Of a DNA stretch of 64,000 bases, positions 1 through 8,621 are shown piece after piece. The notes under the pieces were generated by a model, which was not told the origin of the DNA, made no database searches, and saw nothing but the letters and a program-made list of their open reading frames with translations. This DNA comes from Sepiola atlantica (taxonomy: Eukaryota > Mollusca > Cephalopoda > Sepiida > Sepiolidae): assembly GCA_963556195.1 (NCBI GenBank), contig OY744532.1, forward strand, positions 79,877,234-79,941,233, read 5' to 3'. Position numbers and translations under genes: made by a program. Each line of letters opens with the position of its first letter. Position 1 is the stretch's first letter.

Positions 1-172
1 TATTAAATAACGTCTAAATAAGTAAAGTAAGAAGAAAATAAATATGCTCCGCCATTGTTTTCACTAATATTTGTATACATATTAAATAACGTCTGAATAA
101 GTAAAGTAAAAAGAGAAATAATTATGCTCCGGCATTGTTTTCACTAATATTTGTATACATGTTAAATAACAT
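1..172 (+). repeat. 80-bp tandem repeat family A (copy 0, about 2 units)
   Basis: The unit contains AATTATGCTCCGCCATTG, TTTTCACTAATATTTGTATA and ATTAAATAACGTCTCAATAA. The period is 80 bp, measured at 7018-7097. The same family recurs at 6958, 11441 and 17757, always directly upstream of family B. The array starts outside the window. Confidence 0.9.
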
Positions 173-1676
173 TTTTTTGTTTTGAACTCAAAATATTTCT
201 CAGGGTTGGGGGAGAGTGAAAAATTAGGGGGCTGGAGAGATTTAGGGGTCGGGGAAAATTTTAGGGGTCAGGACGAACTTTTTAGGGGTCAGGCAAAATT
301 TTTTTCTTTTTTTTTGGTTTTGAAGTCAAAATATTTTTCATGGTTGGGGTAGAGTGAAAAATTAGGGGGCTGGAGAGATTTAGGGGTCGGGGAAAATTTT
401 AGGGGTCAGGACGAACTTTTTAGGGGTCAGGCAAAATTTTTTTCTTTTTTTTTGGTTTTGAACTCAAAATATTTTTCATGGTTGGGGTAGAGTGAAAAAT
501 TAGGGGGCTGGAGAGATTTAGGGGTCGGGGAAAATTTTAGGGGTCAGGACGAACTTTTTAGGGGTCAGGCCAAATTTTTTTCTTTTTTTTGGTTTTGAAC
601 TGAAAATATTTCTCAGGGTTGGGTGAGAGTGAAAAATTAAGGGGCTGGAGAGATTTAGGGGTCGGGGAAAATTTTAGGGGTCAGGACGAACTTTTTAGGG
701 GTCAGGCCAAATTTTTTTCTTTTTTTTGGTTTTGAACTGAAAATATTTCTCAGGGTTGGGTGAGAGTGAAAAATTAAGGGGCTGGAGAGATTTAGGGGTC
801 GGGGAAAATTTTAGGGGTCAGGACGAACTTTTTAGGGGTCAGGCCAAATTTTTTTTTTTTTTTGTTTTGAAGTCAAAATATTTCTCATGGTTGGGGAGAG
901 TGAAAAATTAGGGGGCTGGAGAGATTTAGGGGTCGGGGAAAATTTTAGGGGTCAGGACGAACTTTTTAGGGGTCAGGCCAAATTTTTTTGTTTTTTTTTG
1001 TTTTGAACTCAAAATATTTCTCATGGTTGGGGGAGAGTGAAAAATTAGGGGATCTGGAGAAATTTAGGGGTCGGGGAAAATTTTAGGGGTCAGGACGAAC
1101 TTTTTAGGGGTCAGGCCAAATTTTTTTGTTTTTTTTTGTTTTGAACTAAAAATATTTCTCAGGGTTGGGGGAGAGTGAAAAATTAGGGGGCTGGAGAGAT
1201 TTAGGGGTCGGGGAAAATTTTAGGGGTCAGGACGAACTTTTTAGGGGTCAGACAAAATTTTTTTCTTTTTTTTTGGTTTTGAACTCAAAATATTTCTCAG
1301 GGTTGGGGGAGAGTGAAAAATTAGGGCGCTGGAGAGATTTAGGGGTCGGGGAAAATTTTAGGGGTCAGGCGGAACTTTTTAGGGGGCAGGCCAAATTTTT
1401 TTGTTGTTTTTGGTTTTGAACTCAAAATATTTCTCAGGGTTAGGAGAGAGTGAAAAATTAGGGGGCTGGAGAGATTTAGGGGTCGGGGAAAATTTTAGGG
1501 GTCAGGACGAACTTTTTAGGGGTCAGGCAAAATTTTTTTTGTTTTTTTTTGTTTTGAAGTCAAAATATTTCTCATGGTTGGGGGAGAGTTTAAAATTAGG
1601 GGCTGGAGAGATTTAGGAGTCGGGGAAAATTTTAGGGGTTAGGCTAAATTTTTTAGGGGTCCGCCTAAATTTAGGG
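173..1676 (+). repeat. ~137-bp tandem repeat family B (copy 0, about 11 units)
   Basis: The period is 138 bp here (unit starts at 181, 319, 457). Each unit has TTTTGAACTCAAAATATTTC, a GGTTGGGGGAGAGTG block and a T-rich tract of variable length. It also has four TTAGGGG-like motifs (TTAGGGGGCTGG, TTTAGGGGTCGGGG, TTTTAGGGGTCAGG, TTTTTAGGGGTCAGG). T-tract length accounts for most period variation. Open frames across the array come from the period being near a multiple of three and are not treated as genes. Confidence 0.92.
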
Positions 1677-2951
1677 GCCGCGATATGTACGTATTTAGCT
1701 TCCACACCGGGGCGGCGATAGGTACTTATTTAGCATTCAGCGGTGGTGATAGGTACTTATATAGCGTGTGCACATGGGCGGTAATAAGTACATATATAGT
1801 ATGCGCACCGGGGCAGTGATAAGTATGTATTTAGCATGCGCACTGAGGCAGCGATCAGTTAATATATAGCACGCGCACCGGGGCGGCGATAGGTACGTAT
1901 ATAGCACGCGCACAGGGGCGGCGAAAGGTACATATTTAAAATTCACACCAGGGCGGCGAAAGGTACATATTTAGAATTCACACCGGGGCGGCGATAGGTA
2001 CGTATTTAGCATTCACACCGGGGCGGCGAGAGGTATGTATTTAGCATTCACACCAATGCACCGATAGGTATGTATTTAGCATTCGCACCGGGGTGGCGAT
2101 ATGTACGTATTTAGCTTCCGCACCGGGGCGGCGATAGGTACGTATTTAGAATTCACACCGGGGCGGCGATAGGTACGTATTTAGAATTCATACCGGGGCG
2201 GCGATAGGTATGTATTTAGCATTCGCAACGAGGCGGCGATATGTACGTATTTAGCTTCCACACCAGGGCGGCGATAGGTACGTATTCAGAATTCAGGGGT
2301 GCGATAGCTACGTATATAGCATGTACACGTGGGCAGCAATAAGTACGTACCTAGCATGCGCTCTGCGGCGGCGATCAGTACATATATAGCACGCGCACCG
2401 GGGAGGCGAAAGGTATGTATTTCGCATTCGCACCGTGGTGGTGATAGGTACGTATTTAGCATTCGCACTGGGGCGGCTATAGGTACGTATTTAGCATTCG
2501 CACCAGGGCGGCTATAGGTACGTATTTAGCATTCGCACTGGGCCGGCGATAGGTACATATTTAGCATTCACACCAAAGCGGCAATATGTACATATTAATT
2601 ATTCGCACTAGGGCAGCGATAGGTACTTATGTAGCATGCACACCGGGGCGCAATTGGTATGTCTTTAGTATTCGCACTAGGACAGCGATAGGTACTTATG
2701 TAGCATGCACACCGGGGCGCAATAGGTATGTATTTAGCATTCACACCGGGGCAACGATAGGTACTATTTAGCATTCGCAACGGGGCGGCGATAGGTACTT
2801 AAATAGTATCTGCACCGGGGCGGCGATAGGTACGTATATAGTATGTGCACTGGGGCGGCGATAGGTACGTATATAGTATGCGCACCGGGGTGATGATAGA
2901 TACGTATATAGTATGAACACCGGGGTGGAGATAAGTACCTATATAGAAGGC
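1677..2951 (+). repeat. 35-bp minisatellite family C (copy 0, about 36 units)
   Basis: The consensus contains GATAGGTACGTATTTAGCAT followed by TCACACCGGGGCGGC, with a 35-bp period. It is GC- and CpG-rich compared with families A and B. Units diverge mainly at TACGTAT/TATGTAT and at the four bases after TTTAG. The transition from B passes through a shortened B unit ending CCTAAATTTAGGGGCCG. Confidence 0.92.
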
Positions 2952-3223
2952 GCAGATAGAGGTGTTACTTTTTATAGAAATATGTCATACTATTACCCTG
3001 GGCAATATGAGAAATGGTGGGGAAGAAACAGCTTTTGCAAAAGGCAAAATTAGAAAGTAGCGGCGAAATGGGGCGACCAGGGAAGAGAAAGGTAGCAGAT
3101 AAAGAGACGGCTATAGAGAGAGGGGGCGGACATAGAAGTTTGAATATAAAGATGTTACACACACGATCTTTCTTCAAATATATGTTTTTATGACCCCGAG
3201 CAACGCCGGGTAGCCCCGCTAGT
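2952..3223 (+). repeat. Unique 3'-terminal segment D with terminal hairpin (copy 0)
   Basis: About 270 bp of non-tandem sequence lie between minisatellite C and the element end. It recurs nearly unchanged at 16036-16284 and 24306-24578. It ends TATGTTTTTATGACCCCGAG, CAACGCCGGG, TAGCCCCGCTAGT. The accccg...cgggt stem and CTAGT terminus resemble Helentron 3' ends. A short open frame on the minus strand is shared by all copies, but no family was recognised in it. Confidence 0.65.
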
Positions 3224-3540
3224 CTCTTATATAAAGGCCAGTTGTCTGTATGTCTGTTTGTCTGTTTGTCTGTTTGTCTGTATGTCCAGAAACTCCTCCG
3301 AGAGGACCCAACAAACAGTCACACGGTTGACGTCATTATGACCGGCCAGCCCCGGGTCGTATAATATCTCAGAACCGGAAAAAAAAATGGACTCTTCGGG
3401 GTTCGACTGAGCACTTTTCTCCAATGGGGGGGTGCCTTTTTCCTCGATTTTCAACGTTGTTTAGTACTAATTTGAGAAAAAACAATGAAATAATGCACCG
3501 TCATGATTTTAACAGGAAGTGACGTCAGAGGAAATCCCTA
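3224..3540 (+). repeat. 5'-terminal segment E of Helentron-like element
   Basis: It starts at the head-to-tail junction with TCTTATATAAAGGCCAGTTG followed by five to six TGTCTG/TGTTTG words, a common start for Helentron-type elements. It continues with a segment containing CACACGGTTGACGTCATTAT, ATAATATCTCAGAACCGG and TTTAGTACTAATTTGAG. The same segment recurs at 6228, 8622 and 16285. Two full TGACGTCA octamers lie at 3328-3335 and 3520-3527. Confidence 0.6.
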
Positions 3541-3815
3541 ACGGCTCTTTTTTGAACATGAGTTTATAGTGAAGCAAGTGTTGCTTAATCACAAACGGCA
3601 CTTTTTTTGAACACGAGTCCATAGTCAAGCATGGGTTGCTTACTTACTAACGGCACTTTTTTGAACATGAGTCCATAGTGATGCAAGGGTTGCGTAACTC
3701 CTAACGGCACTTTTTGCTACATGCGTTTATAGTGACGCAAGTGTTGTTTAATCAATAACGGCACTTTTTTTAACATGAGTTCATAGTGAAGCAAGGGTTG
3801 CTTAATCCTAACCAC
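3541..3815 (+). repeat. ~54-bp tandem repeat family F (5 units)
   Basis: The unit contains ACGGCACTTTTTTGAACATG, AGTCCATAGTGAAGCAAGGG and TTGCTTAATC. Unit starts at 3541, 3595, 3650 and 3704 give periods of 54-55 bp. It follows segment E in every copy of the element. Confidence 0.88.
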
Positions 3816-3965
3816 ATTTTTTCTGTTGACATGATAACATCCTCCTAGGTATTACCTCCTCCTTTTTGAGAGGTGTGAAGTTAGTGTAGTATCAGTAAAA
3901 TTAAAGTAATGTATGCTCTCCCATTGTTTTCACTACTATTTGTATACATATTGTATACATATTGA
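3816..3965 (+). repeat. Conserved linker between repeats F and G
   Basis: A non-tandem linker containing CTGTTGACATGATAACATCC, TATTACCTCCTCCTTTTTGA and GTGTAGTATCAGTAAAATTA. It recurs at 9226 and 16881. Related versions precede the repeat A arrays at 6896, 11356 and 17666. It ends in sequence resembling part of an A unit. Confidence 0.6.
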
Positions 3966-4228
3966 AAAATTGGGGTGGGTGTGGGGGGTGTCGGCATTCG
4001 CCGGTGTGAGCGCCTCAGGAGAAATTTGGGGGGGGGGGTATCGACATTCGGCGGTGGGGCGCATCAGGCGAAATTTGGGGGAGGGTCAGCATTTGCCGGT
4101 GGGGCGCCTCAGGCAAAATTCGGGGAGGAGTTACGCAAGTATGGTCGCCTCAGGCGAAATTTGGGGAGGAGTGTCGGCATTCGTCAGTATGAGCGCCTCA
4201 GGTCGAATTTGGGGAGGAGTGTCGGCAC
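3966..4228 (+). repeat. 48-bp tandem repeat family G (about 5 units)
   Basis: The unit contains GTCGGCATTCGCCGGTGTGA, GCGCCTCAGGCGAAATTTGG and GGAGGAGT, 48 bp in total. Because 48 is divisible by three, both strands show glycine/alanine- or proline-rich periodic open frames. These are a repeat artefact. Confidence 0.88.
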
Positions 4229-4417
4229 TTTTTTTTAACACGAGTCCATAGTGAAGCAAGGGTTGCTGAATTACTAACGGCACTTTTTGATACATGCGTT
4301 TATAGTGACGCAAGTGTTGTTTAATCAATAACGGCACTTTTTTTAACATGAGTTTTTTTCTGTTGACATGATAACATCCTCCTAGGTATTACCTCCTCCT
4401 TTTTGTATACATATTTA
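4229..4417 (+). repeat. Repeat F remnant plus linker within repeat G
   Basis: About two and a half F units (starting near CACTTTTTTTTAACACGAG) and a truncated linker interrupt the G arrays. This looks like a partial duplication of the F-linker-G block. Confidence 0.7.
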
Positions 4418-4925
4418 AAAATTGGGGTGGGTGTGGAGGGTGTCGGCATTCGCCGGTGTTAGCGGCTCAGGCGAAATTTGAGGGGAGGGTCGGCATTCGG
4501 CGGTGGGGCGCCTCAGGCCAAATTTGGGGAGGGGGAATGTCGGCATTTGCCGGTATTAGCGCCTCAGGCGAAATTTGGGGAAGAGGAGTGTCAGCATTCG
4601 CCGGTGGGGCGCAGAATTTGGGAAGGAGTGTCGGCATTCGCCGGTATGAGCGCCTCAGGACAAATATGGGAAGGGTGAGTGTCGGCATTCGGCGGTGGTG
4701 CGCCTCAGGCGAAATTCGGGGAGGAGGTCCTCAGGCCGAATTTGGGGAGTAGTGTCGGCATGGGGGAGGCCGAATTTGGGGGAGGGGGAGTTGCGGCATT
4801 AGCCGGTGTGAGCGCCTCAGGCCAAATATGGGGAGAGTCAGTCGGCATTCGGCGGTGGTGCGCCTCAGGCAAAATTTGGGGAGGGGAGCGCTTAAGGCGA
4901 ACTTTGGAGGAGTGACGCCAGTACT
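4418..4925 (+). repeat. 48-bp tandem repeat family G (about 10 units)
   Basis: A second G array starting ATTGGGGTGGGTGTGGAGGG. Unit lengths are more irregular than in the first array, with several internal deletions (for example around 4613 and 4760). Confidence 0.85.
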
Positions 4926-5059
4926 TTAGGGGAGAGGAAGTGAACAAAAGGAAAAGGGATTCAAAAATAAAATGATAATCTGATTTTTGATTCGAGAGTG
5001 TAAGATCGACACCTATAGGATAGGACTAGATAATACACTTTATCTCAAGGCAAAAATGC
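4926..5059 (+). other. Spacer before the U2-like pair
   Basis: Unique spacer of about 130 bp containing GATAATCTGATTTTTGATTC, also present at 10080-10205. Nothing was recognised in it. Confidence 0.5.
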
Positions 5060-5100
5060 CGAGAACAGATACTACACTTTGATCTTAGCCAAAAGACCAA
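5060..5100 (-). pseudogene. U2 snRNA-like 5' domain, minus strand
   Basis: Read on the minus strand this gives GGTCTTTTGGCTAAGATCAA followed by AGTGTAGTATCTGTTCTCGGC. That matches the 5' domain of U2 snRNA (CTTTTGGCTAAGATCAAGTGTAGTATCTGTT), including GTAGTAT, the branch-point-pairing region. Similarity stops after about 45 nt, so the U2 Sm site and 3' stem-loops are absent. It faces away from a second U2-like domain 290 bp downstream. Confidence 0.75.
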
Positions 5101-5388
5101 GTAAAGATCCGAAATTAAAATTCTGAGGTTTTACTGGGGTATTTATAACCAATCTACACCTGAACAGCGGTCTATCCACTAGACACTGTTTAAATTACAT
5201 TATTAAATTAACAAGTAATAATAACTAGGATTTTCTTTCAAAAAACATTGTATACTACTATTTAACAAATTCTTATATAAGTTTGGAATATCAACAATGA
5301 ATTTTAGACTCCCCTAGGCCGTTTTTCTCTAATTCAACATAGCTTTCATACGCCATTACCGAAAATGACATTAATTCACTTCTTTTGG
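5101..5388. other. AT-rich spacer between the inverted U2-like domains
   Basis: About 290 bp shared with 10250-10517. It contains ACTGGGGTATTTATAACCAA and CTCCCCTAGGCCGTTTTTCT. No gene was recognised. Confidence 0.5.
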
Positions 5389-5509
5389 CTAACATCAAAG
5401 TGTAGTATCTGTTTCGATGGATACTGCACCCCATAGACTGGTATCGTCTTGGCCTTCGGGGCTTCATTCCGTCGGTCTATGGGTTTGTCCTGTGCAGTTC
5501 TAGGAGGTC
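5389..5509 (+). pseudogene. U2 snRNA-like 5' domain fused to a novel hairpin domain
   Basis: CTTCTTTTGGCTAACATCAA and AGTGTAGTATCTGTT match the U2 snRNA 5' region, with the branch-point-pairing GTAGTAT intact. The following sequence does not match U2. It contains a long hairpin closed by CCCATAGAC (5430-5438) and GTCTATGGG (5475-5483), with a C(TTCG)G motif at its apex. It ends CCTGTGCAGTTCTAGGAGGT. The same composite occurs at 10518-10648 and, outside the satellite elements, at 42184-42315. It could be a divergent U2-like RNA gene, a retroposed family, or a U2-headed SINE. Confidence 0.6.
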
Positions 5510-5945
5510 AAATTCGATAGTAAATTCGAAATAATCTAATGTATTTATGTACTAATCCGATAAAAATGCAGAGTCACTGTAAACATCCCATAATCCCTTG
5601 CCGGATGTACCCGGTCTTGTCCTAAATTGTGTCCGGTTGTATCAGATCATCCAATAACTTCTGTCCGGATGCATCAATAACAACATAGTAATCCTACGTT
5701 AAGAGTGTGTAGTGAAACAACGGTTGCTCAATCACATCCGCACCTGTCCCATAATCCCTTGCCGGATGTACCCGGTCTTGCTCTAAATTGTGTCCGGTTA
5801 TATCATGACGTCAGAGAGTGACAGATAATTTGAAAAATAATGCAAAGTGGCGGGAAGAAATTCACTCACACTACAACCTTTTAATAGACGCTAATATTCC
5901 TCCCCCTCCCTTCCGTTATCATGATAGGCATTCCCTCCTCCTTTC
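5510..5945 (+). repeat. Spacer with a duplicated ~65-bp segment
   Basis: The word CCCATAATCCCTTGCCGGAT, followed by GTACCCGGTCTTG and TAAATTGTGTCCGGTT, occurs at 5586 and again at 5749. The intervening sequence contains AGAGTGTGTAGTGAAACAA. The first copy is also present at 10725. No coding sequence was recognised. Confidence 0.6.
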
Positions 5946-6158
5946 ATGTCAAATTGGGGGGGGGGGGGTGACGGCATTCGCCGGTGTGAGTCCCTCAGGC
6001 CAAATTTGGGGAGGGGGAGTGTCGGCATTCGCCGGCGCTCACACCTTTTTGAGAGGGTGGAGACAGTGTAGTATCTGTTGCGAGGAGAGAGTGTCAGCAT
6101 TCGCCGGTGTGAGCGCATCAGGCCAAATCTTTTCTTGGGGGGGGGGGTATTAAGCAAA
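5946..6158 (+). repeat. Repeat G remnant (about 3 units)
   Basis: Three irregular G units with poly-G runs at 5957-5968 and 6137-6147, the middle unit broken by unrelated sequence (CACCTTTTTGAGAGGGTGGA). Confidence 0.75.
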
Positions 6159-6227
6159 TCTATAATAAAGACCAATGTGCATTTATTTGTATCTATAATA
6201 AAGGCCAATGTGCATTTATTTGTATCT
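6159..6227 (+). repeat. Two degenerate copies of the 5' element tip
   Basis: TCTATAATAAAGACCAATGT and TCTATAATAAAGGCCAATGT start at 6159 and about 6192, each followed by GCATTTATTTGTA. They lie directly before the full 5' end at 6228 (TCTATTATATAAAGGCCAGT). The spacing is about 33 bp. This looks like serial, very short 5' end products or a local tandem duplication of the tip. Confidence 0.5.
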
Positions 6228-6525
6228 TCTATTATATAAAGGCCAGTTGTCTGTATGTCTGTCTGTTTGTCTGTTTGTATGTCCAGATACTCCTCCGAGA
6301 GTACCCAACAAACAGTCACACGGTTGACGTCATTATGACCGGCCAGCCCCGGGACGTATACTATCTCAGAACCGGAAAAAAAATGGACTCTTCGAGGGTC
6401 GACTGCCTTTTTCCTCGATTTTCAACGTTGTTTAGTACTAATTTGAGAAAAAAACAATGACATCATGTAGAATTTGAGAAATAATGCACCGTCATGCTTT
6501 TAACAGGAAATGACGTCAGAGGAAA
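6228..6525 (+). repeat. 5'-terminal segment E (second copy, element 1b)
   Basis: It starts TCTATTATATAAAGGCCAGT with TGTCTG repeats and follows segment E closely. It keeps both TGACGTCA octamers (6325-6332 and 6511-6518). A deletion removes the GAGCACTTTTCTCCAATGGG part found in other copies. Confidence 0.6.
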
Positions 6526-6957
6526 AGAGTGTAGGGAAGAAAATCCCTCACACTAAAACTCTTCTTTCCCTCTCACTCCCACCTCTTCTACCTTCCTTTC
6601 CTCCCCTACGCCCGTTCTGTTGTTATGATACCACCCTCCTAGGCATTACCTCCTCCTTTTTGAGAGTTGTAGAGATAGAGCGGCGGTGTGACTGCTTCAG
6701 GTCAAATTAGGGGGGGGGAGTGTCGGCATTCGCCGGTGAAGCGCCTCATGCCAAATTTGGAGATGGGGGATTGTCGGCATAATGCAAAGTCACGATTTTA
6801 ACAGGAAATGACGTCAAAGTGGATCCCTAACGGAACTTTTTTGAACACGAGTTTATAGTGAAGCAAGGGTTGCTTAATCCTAACCGCATTTCTTCTGTTG
6901 ACATGATACCATCCTCCCAGGTATTACCTCCTTCTTTTTGAGAGGTGTGAAGTTAGT
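6526..6957 (+). repeat. Pyrimidine-rich stretch, then G and F remnants and linker
   Basis: A pyrimidine-rich unique stretch (6555-6610) is followed by about two G units (6691-6785), one F unit (6826-6890) and the linker leading to repeat A. This is a strongly shortened version of the F-G-F block seen in the longer copies. Confidence 0.65.
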
Positions 6958-7650
6958 GTAATAAATAATTATGCTCCACCATTGTTTTCACTAATATTTG
7001 TATACATATTAAATAACGTTTCAAGAAGTAAAGTAAAAAGAGAAATAATTATGCTCCACCATTGTTTTCACTAATATTTGTATACATATTAAATAACGTC
7101 TCAAGAAGTAAGGTAAGAAGAGAAATTATTATGCTCCTCCATTGTTTTCACTTATATTTGTATACATATTAAATAACGTCTCAATAAGTAAAGTAAGAAG
7201 AGATATAATTATGCTCCACCATTGTTTTCACAAATATTTGTATACATATTAAATAACGTTTCAATCAGTAAATTTAAAGGAAGAAAAAATTATGCTCCGC
7301 CATTGTTTTCACTAATATTTGTATACATATTAAAAAACGTCTCAATAAATAAACTAAAAATAGAAATAATTATGCTCCGCCACTGTTTTCACTAATATTT
7401 GTATACATATTAAATAACGTCTCAATAAGTAAAGTAAGAAGAGAAATAATTATGCTCCACCATTGTTTTCACTAATATTTGTATACATATTAAATAACGT
7501 CTCAATAAGTACAGTAAGAAGAGAAATAATTATGCTCCGCCATTGTTTTCACTAATATTTGTATACATATTAAAAAACATCTCAATAAATAAAGTAAGAA
7601 TAGAAATAATTATGCTCCGCCACTGTTTTCACTAATATTTGTATACATGT
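6958..7650 (+). repeat. 80-bp tandem repeat family A (about 8-9 units)
   Basis: Regular 80-bp units with GCTCCACCATTGTTTTCACT and TGTATACATATTAAATAACG. This is the longest A array in the window. Units vary at CTCAATAAG/CTCAAGAAG. Confidence 0.92.
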
Positions 7651-8621
7651 TAAATAACATTTTTTTTTGAACTCAAAATATTTCGCTGGAGACATTGAGG
7701 GGTCGGAGAAAATTTTAGGGGTCAATCCGAACTTTTTAGGGGTCAGGCAAAATTTGTTCTTTTTTATTTTGTTTTTAACTCAAAATATTTCTCAGGGTTA
7801 TGTGAGAGTGAAAAATTAGTTGGGATGAGGGGCTGGAGAGATTTAGGGGTCAGGCCGCACTTTTTAGTGGTCACGCCAATTTTTTGTTTTGAAGTCAAAA
7901 TATTTCTCAGAGTTGGAGGAGAGTGAAAAATTAGGGGGCTGCAGAGATTGAGGGGTCGGCGAAAAATTTTAGGGGTCAAGCCGAACTTTTTAGGAGTCAG
8001 GCCAAATTTTTTTGTTTTTTTTTTGTTTTGAACTGAAAATATTTCTCAGGGTTGGGGGAGAGTGAAAAATTAGGGGGATGGAGAGATTTAGGGGTCGGGG
8101 AAAATTTTAGGGGTCAGGACGAACTTTTAAGGGGTCAGGCCAAATTTTTTTCTTTTTTTTGGTTTTGAAGTCAAAATATATCTCATGGTTGGGGGAGAGT
8201 GAAAAATTAGGGGGCTGGAGAGATTTAGGGGTCGGGGAAAATTTTAGGGGTCAAGACGAACTTTTTAGGGGTCAGGCCAAATTTTTTTGTTTTTTTTTTG
8301 TTTTGAACTGAAAATATTTCTCAGGGTTGGGGGAGAGTGAAAAATTAGGGGGATGGAGAGATTTAGGGGTCGGGGAAAATTTTAGGGGTTAGGACGAACT
8401 TTTAAGGGGTCAGGCCAAATTTTTTTCTTTTTTTTGGTTTTGAAGTCAAAATATATCTCATGGTTGGGGGAGAGTGAAAAATTAGGGGGCTGGAGAGATT
8501 TAGGGGTCGGGGAAAATTTTAGGGGTCAAGACGAACTTTTTAGGGGTCAGGCCAAATTTTTTTGTTTTTTTTTGTTTTGAAGTCAAAATATTTCTCAGGG
8601 TTGGGGGAGAGTGAAAAATTA
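7651..8621 (+). repeat. ~137-bp tandem repeat family B (about 7 units, truncated)
   Basis: The first units are rearranged, with deletions around 7684 and 7868. Regular units follow. The array stops inside a unit at GAGAGTGAAAAATT, where the 5' tip of the next element begins. This supports insertion of that element into, or recombination within, a B unit. Confidence 0.9.

Larger units (their letters stand above)
1..3223 (+). mobile_element. 3' part of a satellite-bearing Helentron-like element (copy 0)
   Basis: This copy is cut by the left edge of the window. It holds, in order, two units of the 80-bp repeat A, about 11 units of the ~137-bp repeat B, about 36 units of the 35-bp repeat C, and a unique 3' segment. 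The 3' segment ends in a short GC-rich hairpin (accccg / cgggt around agcaacg) followed by CTAGT at 3223. Helentrons and their non-autonomous HINE derivatives end in such a hairpin plus CTAGT-like tip, so the assignment rests on family knowledge plus the visible motif. No replicase/helicase coding sequence is present, so the element would be non-autonomous. The next element begins at the very next base. Confidence 0.55.
3224..8621 (+). mobile_element. Composite, incomplete Helentron-like element(s) (copies 1 and 1b)
   Basis: The element starts immediately after the CTAGT of copy 0 with CTCTTATATAAAGGCCAG and TGTCTG repeats. The order is: 5' segment E, repeat F, repeat G, F remnant, G, inverted U2-like pair, G. 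Then a second 5' end occurs at 6228, followed by G/F remnants, repeat A and repeat B. It never reaches minisatellite C or a 3' hairpin, because the next 5' terminus (8622) interrupts a B unit. It may be one element invaded by others, or a product of aberrant rolling-circle replication. No coding capacity was recognised. Confidence 0.5.

Noticed and set aside
1165..1616. Repetitive open frames with LGESEKLGGWRDLGVGENFR through the B arrays
   Set aside because: They arise because the unit length is near a multiple of three and lacks stops in one frame. Frames break wherever the T-tract length changes, and all copies share the artefact.
173..1676. Interstitial telomere
   Set aside because: TTAGGGG motifs are embedded in a complex ~137-bp unit and never form an uninterrupted TTAGGG array.
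1737..2780. Open frames on both strands of minisatellite C
   Set aside because: Repeats of 35 bp shift frame each unit and give 105-bp periodic frames; there is no protein character.
1677..2951. CRISPR-like appearance (short repeats at regular intervals)
   Set aside because: Units are contiguous and variable, with no unique spacers, and the context is eukaryotic.
3913..4752. Glycine-rich and proline-rich periodic open frames in the G arrays
   Set aside because: The 48-bp period (16 codons) gives open frames on both strands. No conserved start, stop or codon constraint is visible.
5389..5509. Functional U2 snRNA gene
   Set aside because: Only about 45 nt match U2. The Sm site and stem-loops III/IV are missing, and the copies lie inside mobile repeats.
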